DNA of 64,000 bases from Polyangia bacterium (GCA_030427835.1 JAUICN010000011.1:37021-101020); one strand, 5' to 3'; numbered from the stretch's first letter, positions 43,247 through 52,289 are shown. Made by a program: numbers and translations. The notes: generated by a model from the sequence alone, not told the origin.

Positions 43247-44206
43247 ATGAAATCACGATTCTCTTCGACGCGCGCCCTGTCTTTTTTGGCCTTCTGGCTT
43301 GTTGCGGGGATTTCCCTGACCGGTTGCGAACGGATCAAGAGTTTGCTTGCGGGCGACATTGCAGGGGCCATCAGCGGCCAGAGCACGGAAGACAGTACTG
43401 CCAACTCGCTTATCGGGTACTTCAACCTAGCCACCGACGACTTCGCGGATGCGGTGAACGAGTACGTTGAAGAAATCCCAGAGGGGGGCCCCAAGGCCGG
43501 CAAGAAGTACGACGTCAGCTTGGGTGCAAGCAGTTTTGACATCGACGAAGCAAAAGAGTCTCTCGAGTCGGCTCGGTCCACGGCACCAGACTCCCTAGAG
43601 AAGCTGGTGAAGGCCGCTGAAGAGGGCTTCGCAGGGTTCCGTGCCGGGTTGGCCGAAGCTGAAAAGATGGACCGTTTCTACAGCTCCGGTGACTACAAGT
43701 CGGACGCCGACGGCGCCAAGGCCAAGGCGTTTCACGACAAGATCATTGCAGGGTTCACCACGTTTCGGGAGTCCATTGAGCTGCTCGATGTGGAGCTTTC
43801 CAAGGTGGAAGACAAGAAGGTGGCCGAAGAATTGAAGGAGTTTGAGGAGGATTCCTACGGCTACTGGATTCGTTTTTACCCCATGCGTGCGAAAAAAGTT
43901 GTCGAATCCGTGGGTGAAGAAGGGTTTGCTGCCGCGTTCGCCAGCCACACCGAGGCCTACAATGCACTGCAGGCCTTTGCGGAAGGCAAGGGCACCAAGC
44001 TAAACGACGTGTTCAAAATCATGGTGGACGAAAGCGCCGAATTCTACGGCACTGCCCGGGACGTAAAAAGCGCCATGGAAGCGGGCAAGGAATCCAAAGT
44101 TCAGGAAGAGGGCAACAACCTCATCTCCCACTACAACAACATCATGAACACCGTAAACACCATCCACGAAATCGACGGTAACGGCCTGCTCAACGACAAG
44201 GACTAG
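43247..44206 (+). CDS. DUF3829 (YiiG-like) lipoprotein
   Basis: A 319-residue lipoprotein with lipobox ISLTGC about residue 26. The mature part is almost entirely helical and matches the layout of DUF3829/YiiG proteins: NSLIGYFNLATDDFADAVNE near the start, SGDYKSDADGAKAKAFHDKI in the middle, and NNLISHYNNIMNTVN near the end. Function of the family is unknown. The start at 43247 is chosen because it opens the signal peptide; an AGGGA lies 13 nt upstream. No -24/-12 promoter was found. Confidence 0.83.
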   Translation: MKSRFSSTRALSFLAFWLVAGISLTGCERIKSLLAGDIAGAISGQSTEDSTANSLIGYFNLATDDFADAVNEYVEEIPEGGPKAGKKYDVSLGASSFDIDEAKESLESARSTAPDSLEKLVKAAEEGFAGFRAGLAEAEKMDRFYSSGDYKSDADGAKAKAFHDKIIAGFTTFRESIELLDVELSKVEDKKVAEELKEFEEDSYGYWIRFYPMRAKKVVESVGEEGFAAAFASHTEAYNALQAFAEGKGTKLNDVFKIMVDESAEFYGTARDVKSAMEAGKESKVQEEGNNLISHYNNIMNTVNTIHEIDGNGLLNDKD

Positions 44207-44216
44207 GCGAAGCTCG

Positions 44217-44536
44217 TTATCCGAGGACGACTTTACCCAGTTGCTTGGCGTACTGGCAGTGTTTGCCAGGGGAGTGGGTGCCACTCCCCTCTGCGCCGGA
44301 ATGCATTCCGGCACATTCACCCCCGGCTCCGCTTCGCGAGGGGTCCAAGGGGTGTTGGGCGGATAAAAGTTCAGAGTTATCCGAGGACGACTTTGCCCAG
44401 TTGCTTGGCGTACTGACTGTGTTTGCCAGGGGAGTGGGTGCCACTCCCCTCTGCGCCGGAATGGATTCCGGCACATTCACCCCCGGCTCCGCTTCGCGAG
44501 GGGTCCAGGGGGTGTTGGGCGGATAAAAGTTCAGAG
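44217..44536. repeat. 160-bp tandem repeat derived from a gene end
   Basis: Two full copies (44217-44376, 44377-44536), nearly identical, directly followed by the start of a third copy that is the authentic 3' end of the minus-strand gene at 44537. Each copy carries the last 12 codons and stop of that gene (QYAKQLGKVVLG), then two perfect hairpins: AGGGGAGTG-N5-CACTCCCCT and GCCGGAATGCATTCCGGC. The repeats fill the convergent gap to the DUF3829 gene. Confidence 0.93.
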
Positions 44537-44977
44537 TTATCCGAGGACGACTTTGCCCAATTGCTTCGCGTACTGGACCCAGATCTCGTCGTCCAAGAGC
44601 TGAATCTCCATGGGGTACTCGTGTTTGTTGCCCATGCGCTCCACGGTTTCCCCAACCTTTTGTAGGCGCTGGCGAAATTGGGCATTTACGTACACCACCA
44701 CCGAAGGTACCGGGGGTTCGTGGTTGCCCTGGGTTTCGTAACGAACGCCGCAAAGGGCAGCAAATTCCACCTCGGAGAACGCATCCAGCACTCCGTGCAA
44801 TCCAGCAACCACAGATTCCGGCGGCTCATGGGACAATCTTTCAAGGCGAAACCGGCCCCGATCCGAGCTGGGCGCGATGGATCGAACCCGTTCAAGCGGT
44901 GCCACCGCGGGTGAATCCAACGATGACGGTACCAACGACGCCAAAAAATCGCGACTATCCCTATCCCCAGTGCTCAT
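44537..44977 (-). CDS. protein of unknown function
   Basis: A 146-residue protein without signal peptide. The first 50 residues look disordered (PSSLDSPAVAPLERVRSIAP); the rest could be a small alpha/beta domain (SVVAGLHGVLDAFSEVEFAA, PSVVVYVNAQFRQRLQKVGE). No family recognised. The ATG at 44977 starts MSTGDRDSRDF; upstream in-frame sequence is not protein-like. Its 3' end has been copied twice downstream as a 160-bp tandem repeat. Confidence 0.65.
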   Translation of the reverse strand: MSTGDRDSRDFLASLVPSSLDSPAVAPLERVRSIAPSSDRGRFRLERLSHEPPESVVAGLHGVLDAFSEVEFAALCGVRYETQGNHEPPVPSVVVYVNAQFRQRLQKVGETVERMGNKHEYPMEIQLLDDEIWVQYAKQLGKVVLG

Positions 44978-45113
44978 AACCCAATTCCGTACCGATAACC
45001 CAATGGAGTCACTGTACCCCAACGGCGGATAGGTCGAAAGGCCCCACGGAAAAGATTTCCACAGGCCAGCGGAGGAAACCGGGCCTTCCCCGCACCCTAC
45101 TGGCACTTCGGCT

Positions 45114-46886
45114 CTAGCGGACGGAGCGGATAAGGTTGTCCAGGTCGGAGCGCTTGTCGGAGGGCAAGTCTTCCACCTTTTGCCCAAGATATTGAGCAAG
45201 CAATCGAATGATCGCGGCACTTGCCCCCTGAATATCGTCGTAATTACAGGGGCAGTTGGGATCTTGAGCGTGGACTTCCTTGCACGACAACAGAGCCTGG
45301 GGGCACGTGGGTATCTCGCTCCCCCCGTCCAAATGAACCGAAAACGCGGTGGAGTCGAACATCGGTAAAAAGTCCCGAATGTTCGGGGGGTATGGGTATT
45401 TCCATTGCGCACGGAGGTTCACGGTGACGGGTGGTGAACTGTCGTCGCCGGTCAAATAGATGGACCGAAGACCACAGTCCACAATCTCCTCGGTGGTTTG
45501 GCAGGAACCCACCACCCAAGGGAGCACGCTGACCTGGAGATTTCCAAAGTCTACCAAACGGGTGCCGGTCGGGTATGGGGCCTGGCTGTGGGTTCCTGTG
45601 GCCTCGCCAAACCGAGTTATGGGAGGTGCGGCGCCATGGAGGTAAATGGTCGTTTGGCCACGGTACCATCGGGCATCTGCGATAAGCGATTCAGCATATG
45701 CCGCCATCCAACGGTTGTAGGTAAGTGACGTCCAAACGGATCCGGGCAGGGGATCTCCCTTGGGTACTATGTGAGTCGCTTTGGACGTGACTGCCCAGGC
45801 TATGTTGGATGCGTCCGAAAGAACGGCACCGCTATCACCCACGGTCACAACTCCAGACGGGTCTTTGTAGACTTGAACAATGTCCGAATACCATTCCACA
45901 CGATCCGGTCGCCACTGTGTTGGGGATCCCGTCGCAGGCCTGCCGTAAGCCACCGTCTGAAAAGGCTGCATGGGTTGGGTGTGGTCACTTGGCCACCCAA
46001 ACTTCTGGTGGGGTTGCTGAAGCGCCTGCCTGGACGCCAGAATGGCCACGTCGCTAAACCCGTCCCCATTGTCATAGGGGTTGGCGACCACCCAAGAGAC
46101 CGCAGTGGAATCGCCGTCTAGGACGGATCCCGCCCCCATACGCAAGTCGTGGTTCTCGTCTCCCACCACGCAATGGGCGGATGTGACTGCGGTCTCAGCG
46201 GCACCGGGAATGGTCAGGTTCAAAAACCCCAGCGAACAAACAAATGCGTAGACCTCAGCGTTCAGTTTTGCGATGAGGTAGCCGCCACCGGATCCAGGTG
46301 TCGCTTCCGTGCGGCCAAGCGAGTCCAGCGGAAACTGCATGCGTTTCCAGGCAGCGTTTGCCACCCAAAGCAATGACAAGGGAGGGTTGGCTCCCGTAAG
46401 GTTCTGGATGTCACGAGGTAGTCGCGCCACAAGCACGGCCATCTCACTTTCGGTCCTTGTGTAGTCGCTGCATGTAGGAATGTCGTCTCCCACGCCTGTG
46501 ACAGCACCAAGGTGTGCCGTTGGACTCCAGGCAAGGTCCAGAACGTAGGTCGCATGTGCGCGTTCCAGTTCGTTGTTTGCGAAAGCCGTGGTTCTGCCCT
46601 GTTCGTCGGAAAACTCTAGAACGTGCCAGGTCACCTGGTTGGACGTCATGCCCCCATGACAGTTGGGGTAGTAGAGAAGGGCGGGCCGCGTTCTTGCAAA
46701 CACGATCCAGCGGTCACCAATCAACTCGATCGAAATACCTCGGCTGGCAGTTCGTTTTACTTGCAGGGTAGAGGCCTCTGAAGGTGCAGGGGGTACGAAG
46801 CCACAGGCCCCAAGTACACTGGTGAGCAGCCCCACGACGAACAGCGCTAGCAAAAGGCTCCTGAGGGTGCATTGTCGAGCAAACAT
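45114..46886 (-). CDS. trypsin-like (S1) serine protease lipoprotein
   Basis: A 590-residue lipoprotein; lipobox SVLGAC about residue 28. A trypsin-fold domain with all three catalytic residues is visible: His238 (TAVTSAHC), Asp279 (FSDVAILAS) and Ser352 (VGDSGAVLS). An N-terminal domain of about 200 residues and a C-terminal domain with several cysteines (ALLSCKEVHAQDPNCPC) surround it and match no family I know. Paralog of the next gene. The ATG at 46886 follows the predicted sigma-54 start by 3 nt; the M 10 codons earlier lies in the promoter. Confidence 0.85.
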   Translation of the reverse strand: MFARQCTLRSLLLALFVVGLLTSVLGACGFVPPAPSEASTLQVKRTASRGISIELIGDRWIVFARTRPALLYYPNCHGGMTSNQVTWHVLEFSDEQGRTTAFANNELERAHATYVLDLAWSPTAHLGAVTGVGDDIPTCSDYTRTESEMAVLVARLPRDIQNLTGANPPLSLLWVANAAWKRMQFPLDSLGRTEATPGSGGGYLIAKLNAEVYAFVCSLGFLNLTIPGAAETAVTSAHCVVGDENHDLRMGAGSVLDGDSTAVSWVVANPYDNGDGFSDVAILASRQALQQPHQKFGWPSDHTQPMQPFQTVAYGRPATGSPTQWRPDRVEWYSDIVQVYKDPSGVVTVGDSGAVLSDASNIAWAVTSKATHIVPKGDPLPGSVWTSLTYNRWMAAYAESLIADARWYRGQTTIYLHGAAPPITRFGEATGTHSQAPYPTGTRLVDFGNLQVSVLPWVVGSCQTTEEIVDCGLRSIYLTGDDSSPPVTVNLRAQWKYPYPPNIRDFLPMFDSTAFSVHLDGGSEIPTCPQALLSCKEVHAQDPNCPCNYDDIQGASAAIIRLLAQYLGQKVEDLPSDKRSDLDNLIRSVR

Positions 46887-46900
46887 GTGAGACCCCCGTG

Positions 46901-46915
46901 GCAAATATCGATCCA
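46901..46915 (-). promoter_or_regulatory. sigma-54 (-24/-12) promoter
   Basis: Minus strand TGGATCGATATTTGC. Predicted start near 46889, 3 nt before the ATG at 46886. Confidence 0.7.
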
Positions 46916-46944
46916 ATCCCGTTTTGTGGGGGAATCGGGGTTCT

Positions 46945-48705
46945 CTAGCGGACGGAGCGGATCAGGTTGTCCAAGTCGGAGCGCTTGTCGGACGGCAAAT
47001 CTTCCACCTCTTGCCCAAGGCGTTCGGCAACCAGTCGAAGAATCGCCGCACTAGCACCCTCGATGTTGCTGTAGCTACAGGGGCAATCGGTGCCCGCAAG
47101 CTCCGGATCCTCACAGGACAAAAGTGTCTCCGGGCAGGCTGGGATGCCTGGCCTATCAGGGATGTGTACCGAAAAAGCCGTGGTGTCGGAGGCTGTTAAG
47201 ATTCTCGCCAGGTAGGGTGGCACAGGCTGCTGCCATTGGGCGTAGATCACCACGCCTGTCGCTTTGTCATGGACATCGTGGCTCAAGAGAACGAATCTTC
47301 TACCGCAGGGAACGGTCACTGTTTTCCCTTCACAGGGGCCTGCGTCCCAGGGGAGCACATAGGCTTTAAGATCTCCAAAGTTGACCGCCCGAGAACCGGC
47401 TGCAAACGGCTCGGGACTGTAGTTTGCAGGTGGTTCACCAAAAACCGTTCGCGGAGGCGCGGCACCTGTTAGGTATTTCGTGGAATCCCCACGTGCGCTG
47501 GGAGCCTCCTGTGAAATGAGTGACGCGGCGTACCCGGCCATCCAGTGGTTGTGAATAAGCGATGTCCAAATGGAACCTTTAGAGGTTTCTCCGGTTTTCT
47601 GGATTCGGTTTGCTTTGGAAGCAACGGCCCAGGCCACGTCGGAAGAATCTGAAAGGACAGAGCCACTGTCGCCGTAGGTCAACGTGCCAGATGGACCTTT
47701 GAAAATTTGAGCAAGGTCCGAATACCACTCGACGTGATCAGGCGACCATTGGGTGGCCTTTCCTGTGGCTGGCCGACCATAGCCCACGGTCCAAAAAGGC
47801 GGATCGTGTGATGCGTTGATACTTGGCCAAACAAGGTTCTTGTGAGATCGACGAAGGGGTGCCCTGGAGGCCAATATCGCTACATCATCAAAACTGCCAT
47901 CCTCAAAATAGGGGTTGGTAACTGCCCAAGAAACGGCGGTGGTGTCTCCATCGGAAACCGAACCTGTACCGAAGTAGAAATCGCCATTTTGTTGCAAGCA
48001 GTGAGCAGACGTCACTGCAGTTTCGGCCACTCCAGGGATCGCAAGATCCAAAAAACCCACAGAGCATTGGAATGCGTACGCCTCATCGGTGACTTCAAGC
48101 AGAAGGTATCCTCCGTGGGAGGTCGCAGTTGCCGCAACTCGGTCAAATGGGTCCAGGGGCGTTTTCAGACGATCTGTCGCTTGCTCTACTGCGGTTCGAA
48201 GCGCCGTTGGAAAATCTGAACTTCCGGTAAGGGTCCTCATGTTTTGCTGAAGGGCCATCGGAATATTGAGGTCGGTGACGTAGTCATGACAGGCGGGGGC
48301 ATCGTCATTTGTGGCCCCAACGAAACCGTAGGCAGTGGTGCTCTGCGCAATATCCAATACCTGGGTTGAGAGTGCGGCTTCCCGTATTCCCCACACCAGG
48401 GAAAAATTGCGATCCTGTTCGCTCGCGAACTCCAACACCTCCCAAACGATGTGATGCACGGTCATTCCCCCGTGGCACTTGGGGTAAAAAAGCAGGTGTG
48501 GTCGTGCCTGCGCCCACACCAGCCAGCGGTCACCGAGTGGTACAAGTGTTGACGTTGCATTTGTAACCCGTTTCGCGTGAAAGGTTGAGGCGGGCGAGGA
48601 TGCAAGCGGTGCGGAGGAGGGGGGTGCCTGCCAGCCGCATGCGGGGGCCCATGGGAAGAGCCACACGAATGCATACCAGCGCGGGGCATGGGACCGGAAA
48701 ACCAT
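46945..48705 (-). CDS. trypsin-like (S1) serine protease lipoprotein
   Basis: A 586-residue paralog of the downstream gene, alike over its whole length, with identical last residues (DLPSDKRSDLDNLIRSVR). Catalytic triad present: His in TAVTSAHC, Asp in FDDVAILAS, Ser in YGDSGSVLS. Signal peptide with lipobox WAPAC about residue 23. Like its neighbour it has its own promoter, so the two are not simply an operon. Secreted, probably anchored to the outer membrane. Substrate unknown. Confidence 0.85.
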   Translation of the reverse strand: MVFRSHAPRWYAFVWLFPWAPACGWQAPPSSAPLASSPASTFHAKRVTNATSTLVPLGDRWLVWAQARPHLLFYPKCHGGMTVHHIVWEVLEFASEQDRNFSLVWGIREAALSTQVLDIAQSTTAYGFVGATNDDAPACHDYVTDLNIPMALQQNMRTLTGSSDFPTALRTAVEQATDRLKTPLDPFDRVAATATSHGGYLLLEVTDEAYAFQCSVGFLDLAIPGVAETAVTSAHCLQQNGDFYFGTGSVSDGDTTAVSWAVTNPYFEDGSFDDVAILASRAPLRRSHKNLVWPSINASHDPPFWTVGYGRPATGKATQWSPDHVEWYSDLAQIFKGPSGTLTYGDSGSVLSDSSDVAWAVASKANRIQKTGETSKGSIWTSLIHNHWMAGYAASLISQEAPSARGDSTKYLTGAAPPRTVFGEPPANYSPEPFAAGSRAVNFGDLKAYVLPWDAGPCEGKTVTVPCGRRFVLLSHDVHDKATGVVIYAQWQQPVPPYLARILTASDTTAFSVHIPDRPGIPACPETLLSCEDPELAGTDCPCSYSNIEGASAAILRLVAERLGQEVEDLPSDKRSDLDNLIRSVR

Positions 48706-48717
48706 GTACGCCTAGAG

Positions 48718-48732
48718 GCAAATATCGCGCCA
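48718..48732 (-). promoter_or_regulatory. sigma-54 (-24/-12) promoter
   Basis: Minus strand TGGCGCGATATTTGC, sharing the rare GATATTTGC with the paralog's promoter. Predicted start near 48706, next to the ATG at 48705. Confidence 0.75.
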
Positions 48733-48914
48733 GTCCGCTTTCTGTGAAAAGCGAGCCCTTACATCGGTGACCGTTGGGTGAGTTGGCCACCGAAATGGCA
48801 ACAGGGGCCATTGGGCCTAAATTCACAGCCACAAACATCACGGTCCTCAGATCCCTTGACACCCAGGCGGGGCCCACTACCTTCTGCCGCTGTCGCCTCG
48901 TTAAGGGGCTGGCG

Positions 48915-48987
48915 GCCCAGATAGCTCAGTCGGTAGAGCAGGGGATTGAAAATCCCCGTGTCGGCAGTTCGATTCTGTCTCTGGGCA
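48915..48987 (+). tRNA. tRNA-Phe (GAA)
   Basis: Full cloverleaf: acceptor GCCCAGA/TCTGGGC, D-arm AGCTCAGTCGGTAGAGCA, anticodon loop TTGAAAA with GAA, T-arm around GTTCGATTC. CCA is not encoded (ACCG follows). Lies directly upstream of ettA. Confidence 0.97.
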
Positions 48988-49064
48988 CCGTTCACCGCAC
49001 GGGTATGGTTCCTGTTGCCCACCTCGCTTCCCTTGGCACCCACTTCGTGTCAGATCCGGGGCCG

Positions 49065-50738
49065 ATGGCGGATTATATTTATACGATGCAGGGCCTGAGT
49101 AAGGTCCACCCTCCGAACAAGACGGTGGTGTCTGAGGTCTACTTGTCCTTCTTGCCGGGCGCCAAGATTGGTGTGCTGGGTTACAACGGTACGGGCAAGA
49201 GCTCCCTGCTCAACATCATGGCGGGTGTCGACAAGGAGTACAACGGGGAGGCGTGGCTGCGGCCGGGTGCCACCGTGGGGTACGTAGCCCAGGAGCCCAA
49301 GCTTGGTGATGCCAAAACCGTGCAGGACGCCATGGACGATGCCGTGCGCTCCACCAAGGATCTGGTTGCCAGGTTCGAGGAGCTCAGCATGAAGTTGGGC
49401 GAACCCATGTCGGACGAGGAGATGACCAAGGTTCTGGATCAGCAAGGCAAGATGCAAGATCAGATCGACGCGGTCGACGGATGGAACCTGGATCACGTGT
49501 TGGATCAGGCCATGGATGCCCTGCGCCTTCCGCCCGTGGACGCGGAAATCGAACGACTCTCCGGTGGGGAGCGCCGCCGGGTGGCCCTGTGCCAAACCCT
49601 GTTGAAGAAGCCTGACCTGTTGTTGTTGGACGAACCCACCAACCATCTGGATGCCGAATCGGTGGCCTGGCTTGAGGGGCACCTGGAGAGCTACCCGGGC
49701 ACGGTCGTGTGCGTGACCCACGACCGATACTTCCTGGACAACGTGGCCGAATGGATCCTGGAGCTGGACCGCGGGCGCGCCATTCCGTTTGAGGGCAACT
49801 ACACGGCTTGGCTGAAGAACAAGGAAAAGCGTTTGGCACAGGAGGAAAAGGAAGAGGGGGCACGCAAGCGTAAGATTGCAGCGGAAAAGGAGTGGGTGGA
49901 TGCCTCACCCAAGGCCCGGCAGGCCAAAAGCAAGGCCCGGGTGAACGCCTTTGAGAACCTGATCGCTGAGTACGGCAGCAAAAAGCGCGAACTCAACGAA
50001 GTGCAGATCCCTGCCGGCGAACGACTGGGGGAGTTGGTCATTGAGGTGGAGGGCGTCAAAAAGGGATTCGAGGATCGTGTGTTGGTGGAGGACCTCAACA
50101 TGCGCGTGCCCCGTGGAGCGATCGTAGGAATCGTGGGCCCCAACGGCGCGGGTAAAACCACCCTGTTCCGCATGGTGGTGGGCGAAGAGACCCCCGATGA
50201 GGGCACCGTGCGCGTGGGCCCCACGGTGGACCTTTCCTACGTGGACCAGAGCCGTGACGCCCTGGACGGGGACAAGACCGTCTACCAGGAGATCAGCGGA
50301 GGGCACGAACTCATCACCATTGGTAGCCGTGAGGTGAACACCCGCGCCTATTGCGGGTGGTTTAACTTCAAGGGCAGTGACCAACAGAAGCAGGTCAAAG
50401 CCCTGTCCGGTGGTGAACGCAACCGGCTGCATTTGGCCAAACTGCTCAAGCGTGGTGGCAACGTGCTGCTGCTCGATGAGCCCACCAATGATCTTGACGT
50501 GGAAACCCTACAGAGTTTGGAGCAAGCGTTGCTCGAGTTCCCAGGCTGTGTGCTTGTGGTGAGCCATGACCGCTGGTTTTTGGATCGCGTGGCCACCCAC
50601 ATCCTGGCCTTTGAGGGCGACAGTAAAACCGTCTTCATGGAAGGCAGCTACCAGGACTACGAAAAAGACCGCCGCGCCCGCCTGGGCTCCGCCGCCGACG
50701 TTCCCAAACGTATCAAATACCGCAAACTCACGAAATAA
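49065..50738 (+). CDS. ettA: energy-dependent translational throttle protein EttA (ABC-F)
   Basis: A 557-residue soluble ABC-F protein, matching E. coli EttA in length (555). Two ATP-binding cassettes: Walker A GYNGTGKSS and GPNGAGKTT, signatures LSGGERRRVALCQ and LSGGERNRLHLAK, Walker B followed by DEPTNHLD and DEPTNDLD. The arm and linker typical of EttA are present between them. EttA gates ribosomes entering elongation according to ADP/ATP ratio. The ATG at 49065 (MADYIYTMQGLSK) is preferred; the long in-frame extension upstream runs through the tRNA-Phe gene. Confidence 0.95.
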   Translation: MADYIYTMQGLSKVHPPNKTVVSEVYLSFLPGAKIGVLGYNGTGKSSLLNIMAGVDKEYNGEAWLRPGATVGYVAQEPKLGDAKTVQDAMDDAVRSTKDLVARFEELSMKLGEPMSDEEMTKVLDQQGKMQDQIDAVDGWNLDHVLDQAMDALRLPPVDAEIERLSGGERRRVALCQTLLKKPDLLLLDEPTNHLDAESVAWLEGHLESYPGTVVCVTHDRYFLDNVAEWILELDRGRAIPFEGNYTAWLKNKEKRLAQEEKEEGARKRKIAAEKEWVDASPKARQAKSKARVNAFENLIAEYGSKKRELNEVQIPAGERLGELVIEVEGVKKGFEDRVLVEDLNMRVPRGAIVGIVGPNGAGKTTLFRMVVGEETPDEGTVRVGPTVDLSYVDQSRDALDGDKTVYQEISGGHELITIGSREVNTRAYCGWFNFKGSDQQKQVKALSGGERNRLHLAKLLKRGGNVLLLDEPTNDLDVETLQSLEQALLEFPGCVLVVSHDRWFLDRVATHILAFEGDSKTVFMEGSYQDYEKDRRARLGSAADVPKRIKYRKLTK

Positions 50739-50743
50739 GCCTT

Positions 50744-50770
50744 GGGGGAACCTTCCGAGGTTCCCCCTTC
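50744..50770 (+). terminator. intrinsic terminator after ettA
   Basis: Ten-bp perfect stem GGGGGAACCT/AGGTTCCCCC with a TCCG tetraloop, six nt after the ettA stop, followed by a short pyrimidine run TTCTC. Confidence 0.75.
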
Positions 50771-50887
50771 TCGCGGCAATACGATTGCCGACTCGTACCC
50801 CCTCACCGTAACCCGTCCTATGGAACGGACCGGTCTGAAGCCTGGTTGTAAAGTGGCACCATCCACATCCGTCAACAGTCTGCATAT

Positions 50888-52264
50888 TCAAGCGAGAATT
50901 CCGGCGACGCAGGCAGTCATGCAGGCGGCCAGGGTTCCGCCGATCATGGCCCGTACTCCGAGCTTCGCGAGGTCGGCGCGTCGGTTCGGCGCCATGGCCC
51001 CAATGCCACCCATTTGGATTGCAATGGAACCAAAGTTGGCAAATCCGCACAGGGCATAGGTAGCAATCAACATGGACCGGGGGTGTTGCAGGGTTCCCGC
51101 TGCCGCCATCTTGCTGAGTTCCACGTAGGCCACGAACTCATTGAGCACCATCTTCTGCCCCATCAAGGACGCCACTGCCGCGCAATCACCAAGCGGCACG
51201 CCCATGACGAACGCAAGCGGCCAGAACACCCAGCCAAGAATCCGCTCCATGGTGAGGGGGTGGGACACACTGCCCCAGCCCCAGTGCTCTGCGGCCCAGG
51301 TGCTTGGCCAGGCAAGCAGTGCGTTTACCAGGGCGACCAGCGCAATAAATGCCAGCAACATGGCCCCCACATTCAAGGCCAGTTTAAGTCCAGAGCTTGC
51401 GCCAGCTGCGGCAGCATCGATGAGGTTCGAGGCACGGGTATTGTCTGCGCCCTCCGTTGCGTCCTTCAAGGAAGACGGAACCTGGGTTTCTGGAACCATC
51501 ACTTTCGCAATCAATAGGGCGGCGGGTGCACTCATCACGCTTGCGGCAATCAGGTGCCCCGCGATATTGGGGTAGTGGGGGCCGAGCAAACCCACGTAGG
51601 CGGCCAACACGGCCCCGGCAACGGTGGCAAAACCGCCCACCATCACGGTCATCAGTTCAGAGCGGGTCATGCGTTGCACAAACGGCTCCACCACAAGTGG
51701 CGCTTCTGTTTGTCCCACAAAAATGTTCGCCGCCGTGGCCAGGGTCTCTGGCCCCGAGGTGCGCATGGTCTTCTGCATGACCCAGGCAATGCCCCCCACC
51801 AATTTTTGCATGACCCCAAAGTGGTAGAGCACAGCCATCAATGAGGAGAAAAAGATGATGGTCGGCAGCACCCCGAGGGCAAAGGTAAACTCCTCGGTGG
51901 CGTACTTGCCAAACACGAACTTGCTACCCTCGCTTGTGAAGGACAGCAGCTTCGTGACGAGCCGGTTCAGGAAGGCAAACGTGGCCATTCCCGCCTGGGT
52001 CTTGAGTACAAGTACCCCAAAACTAAGCTGAAGCCCAAGCCCCCACAGCACCACGCGCCAGGGGAACTTCCGCCGGTGTGACGAGAGCGCCCAGGCCACC
52101 GCCACCATGACCAACAACCCCAAGAGCGAAAGGGCCCGCTGCCCCACGCTCGCATCTGTACCCACCATCGGCTCCATCCGCGCCCGAGCCTGATGCCAGC
52201 CAGGCAGTTGTGCCACCCACCCCACCCATTCGTTGCCCGCGTTCATCCCCCAGGAAAACTGCAT
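50888..52264 (-). CDS. nupC: concentrative nucleoside transporter, NupC family
   Basis: A 458-residue polytopic membrane protein of the CNT family, which takes up nucleosides with Na+ or H+. Family features: RVVLWGLGLQLSFGVLVLKT at the N-terminal side, FVFGVLP-like stretch EEFTFALGVLPTIIFFSSL, GQTEAPLVVEPF (the highly conserved substrate-binding loop), and NEFVAYVELS near the C-terminus. The start is uncertain: ATG 52264 or ATG 52246. A GACCCAGGTT motif lies 5 nt before the first, well placed for a repressor. Confidence 0.9.
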   Translation of the reverse strand: MQFSWGMNAGNEWVGWVAQLPGWHQARARMEPMVGTDASVGQRALSLLGLLVMVAVAWALSSHRRKFPWRVVLWGLGLQLSFGVLVLKTQAGMATFAFLNRLVTKLLSFTSEGSKFVFGKYATEEFTFALGVLPTIIFFSSLMAVLYHFGVMQKLVGGIAWVMQKTMRTSGPETLATAANIFVGQTEAPLVVEPFVQRMTRSELMTVMVGGFATVAGAVLAAYVGLLGPHYPNIAGHLIAASVMSAPAALLIAKVMVPETQVPSSLKDATEGADNTRASNLIDAAAAGASSGLKLALNVGAMLLAFIALVALVNALLAWPSTWAAEHWGWGSVSHPLTMERILGWVFWPLAFVMGVPLGDCAAVASLMGQKMVLNEFVAYVELSKMAAAGTLQHPRSMLIATYALCGFANFGSIAIQMGGIGAMAPNRRADLAKLGVRAMIGGTLAACMTACVAGILA

Positions 52265-52268
52265 TGTA

Positions 52269-52289
52269 AAAACGACCCAGGTTCGTTTT
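52269..52289. promoter_or_regulatory. GACCCAGGTT motif, copy 4 (full dyad)
   Basis: The most complete copy: 7-bp arms AAAACGA and TCGTTTT around CCCAGGT. Immediately upstream of the nucleoside transporter start, minus strand, so an operator is plausible. Confidence 0.55.

Noticed and set aside
44217..44536. CRISPR array
   Set aside because: The 160-bp units are contiguous tandem duplications without spacers and no cas gene is present.
48774..49064. N-terminal extension of EttA
   Set aside because: The in-frame extension passes through the tRNA-Phe gene; MADYIYTM at 49065 matches the family start.
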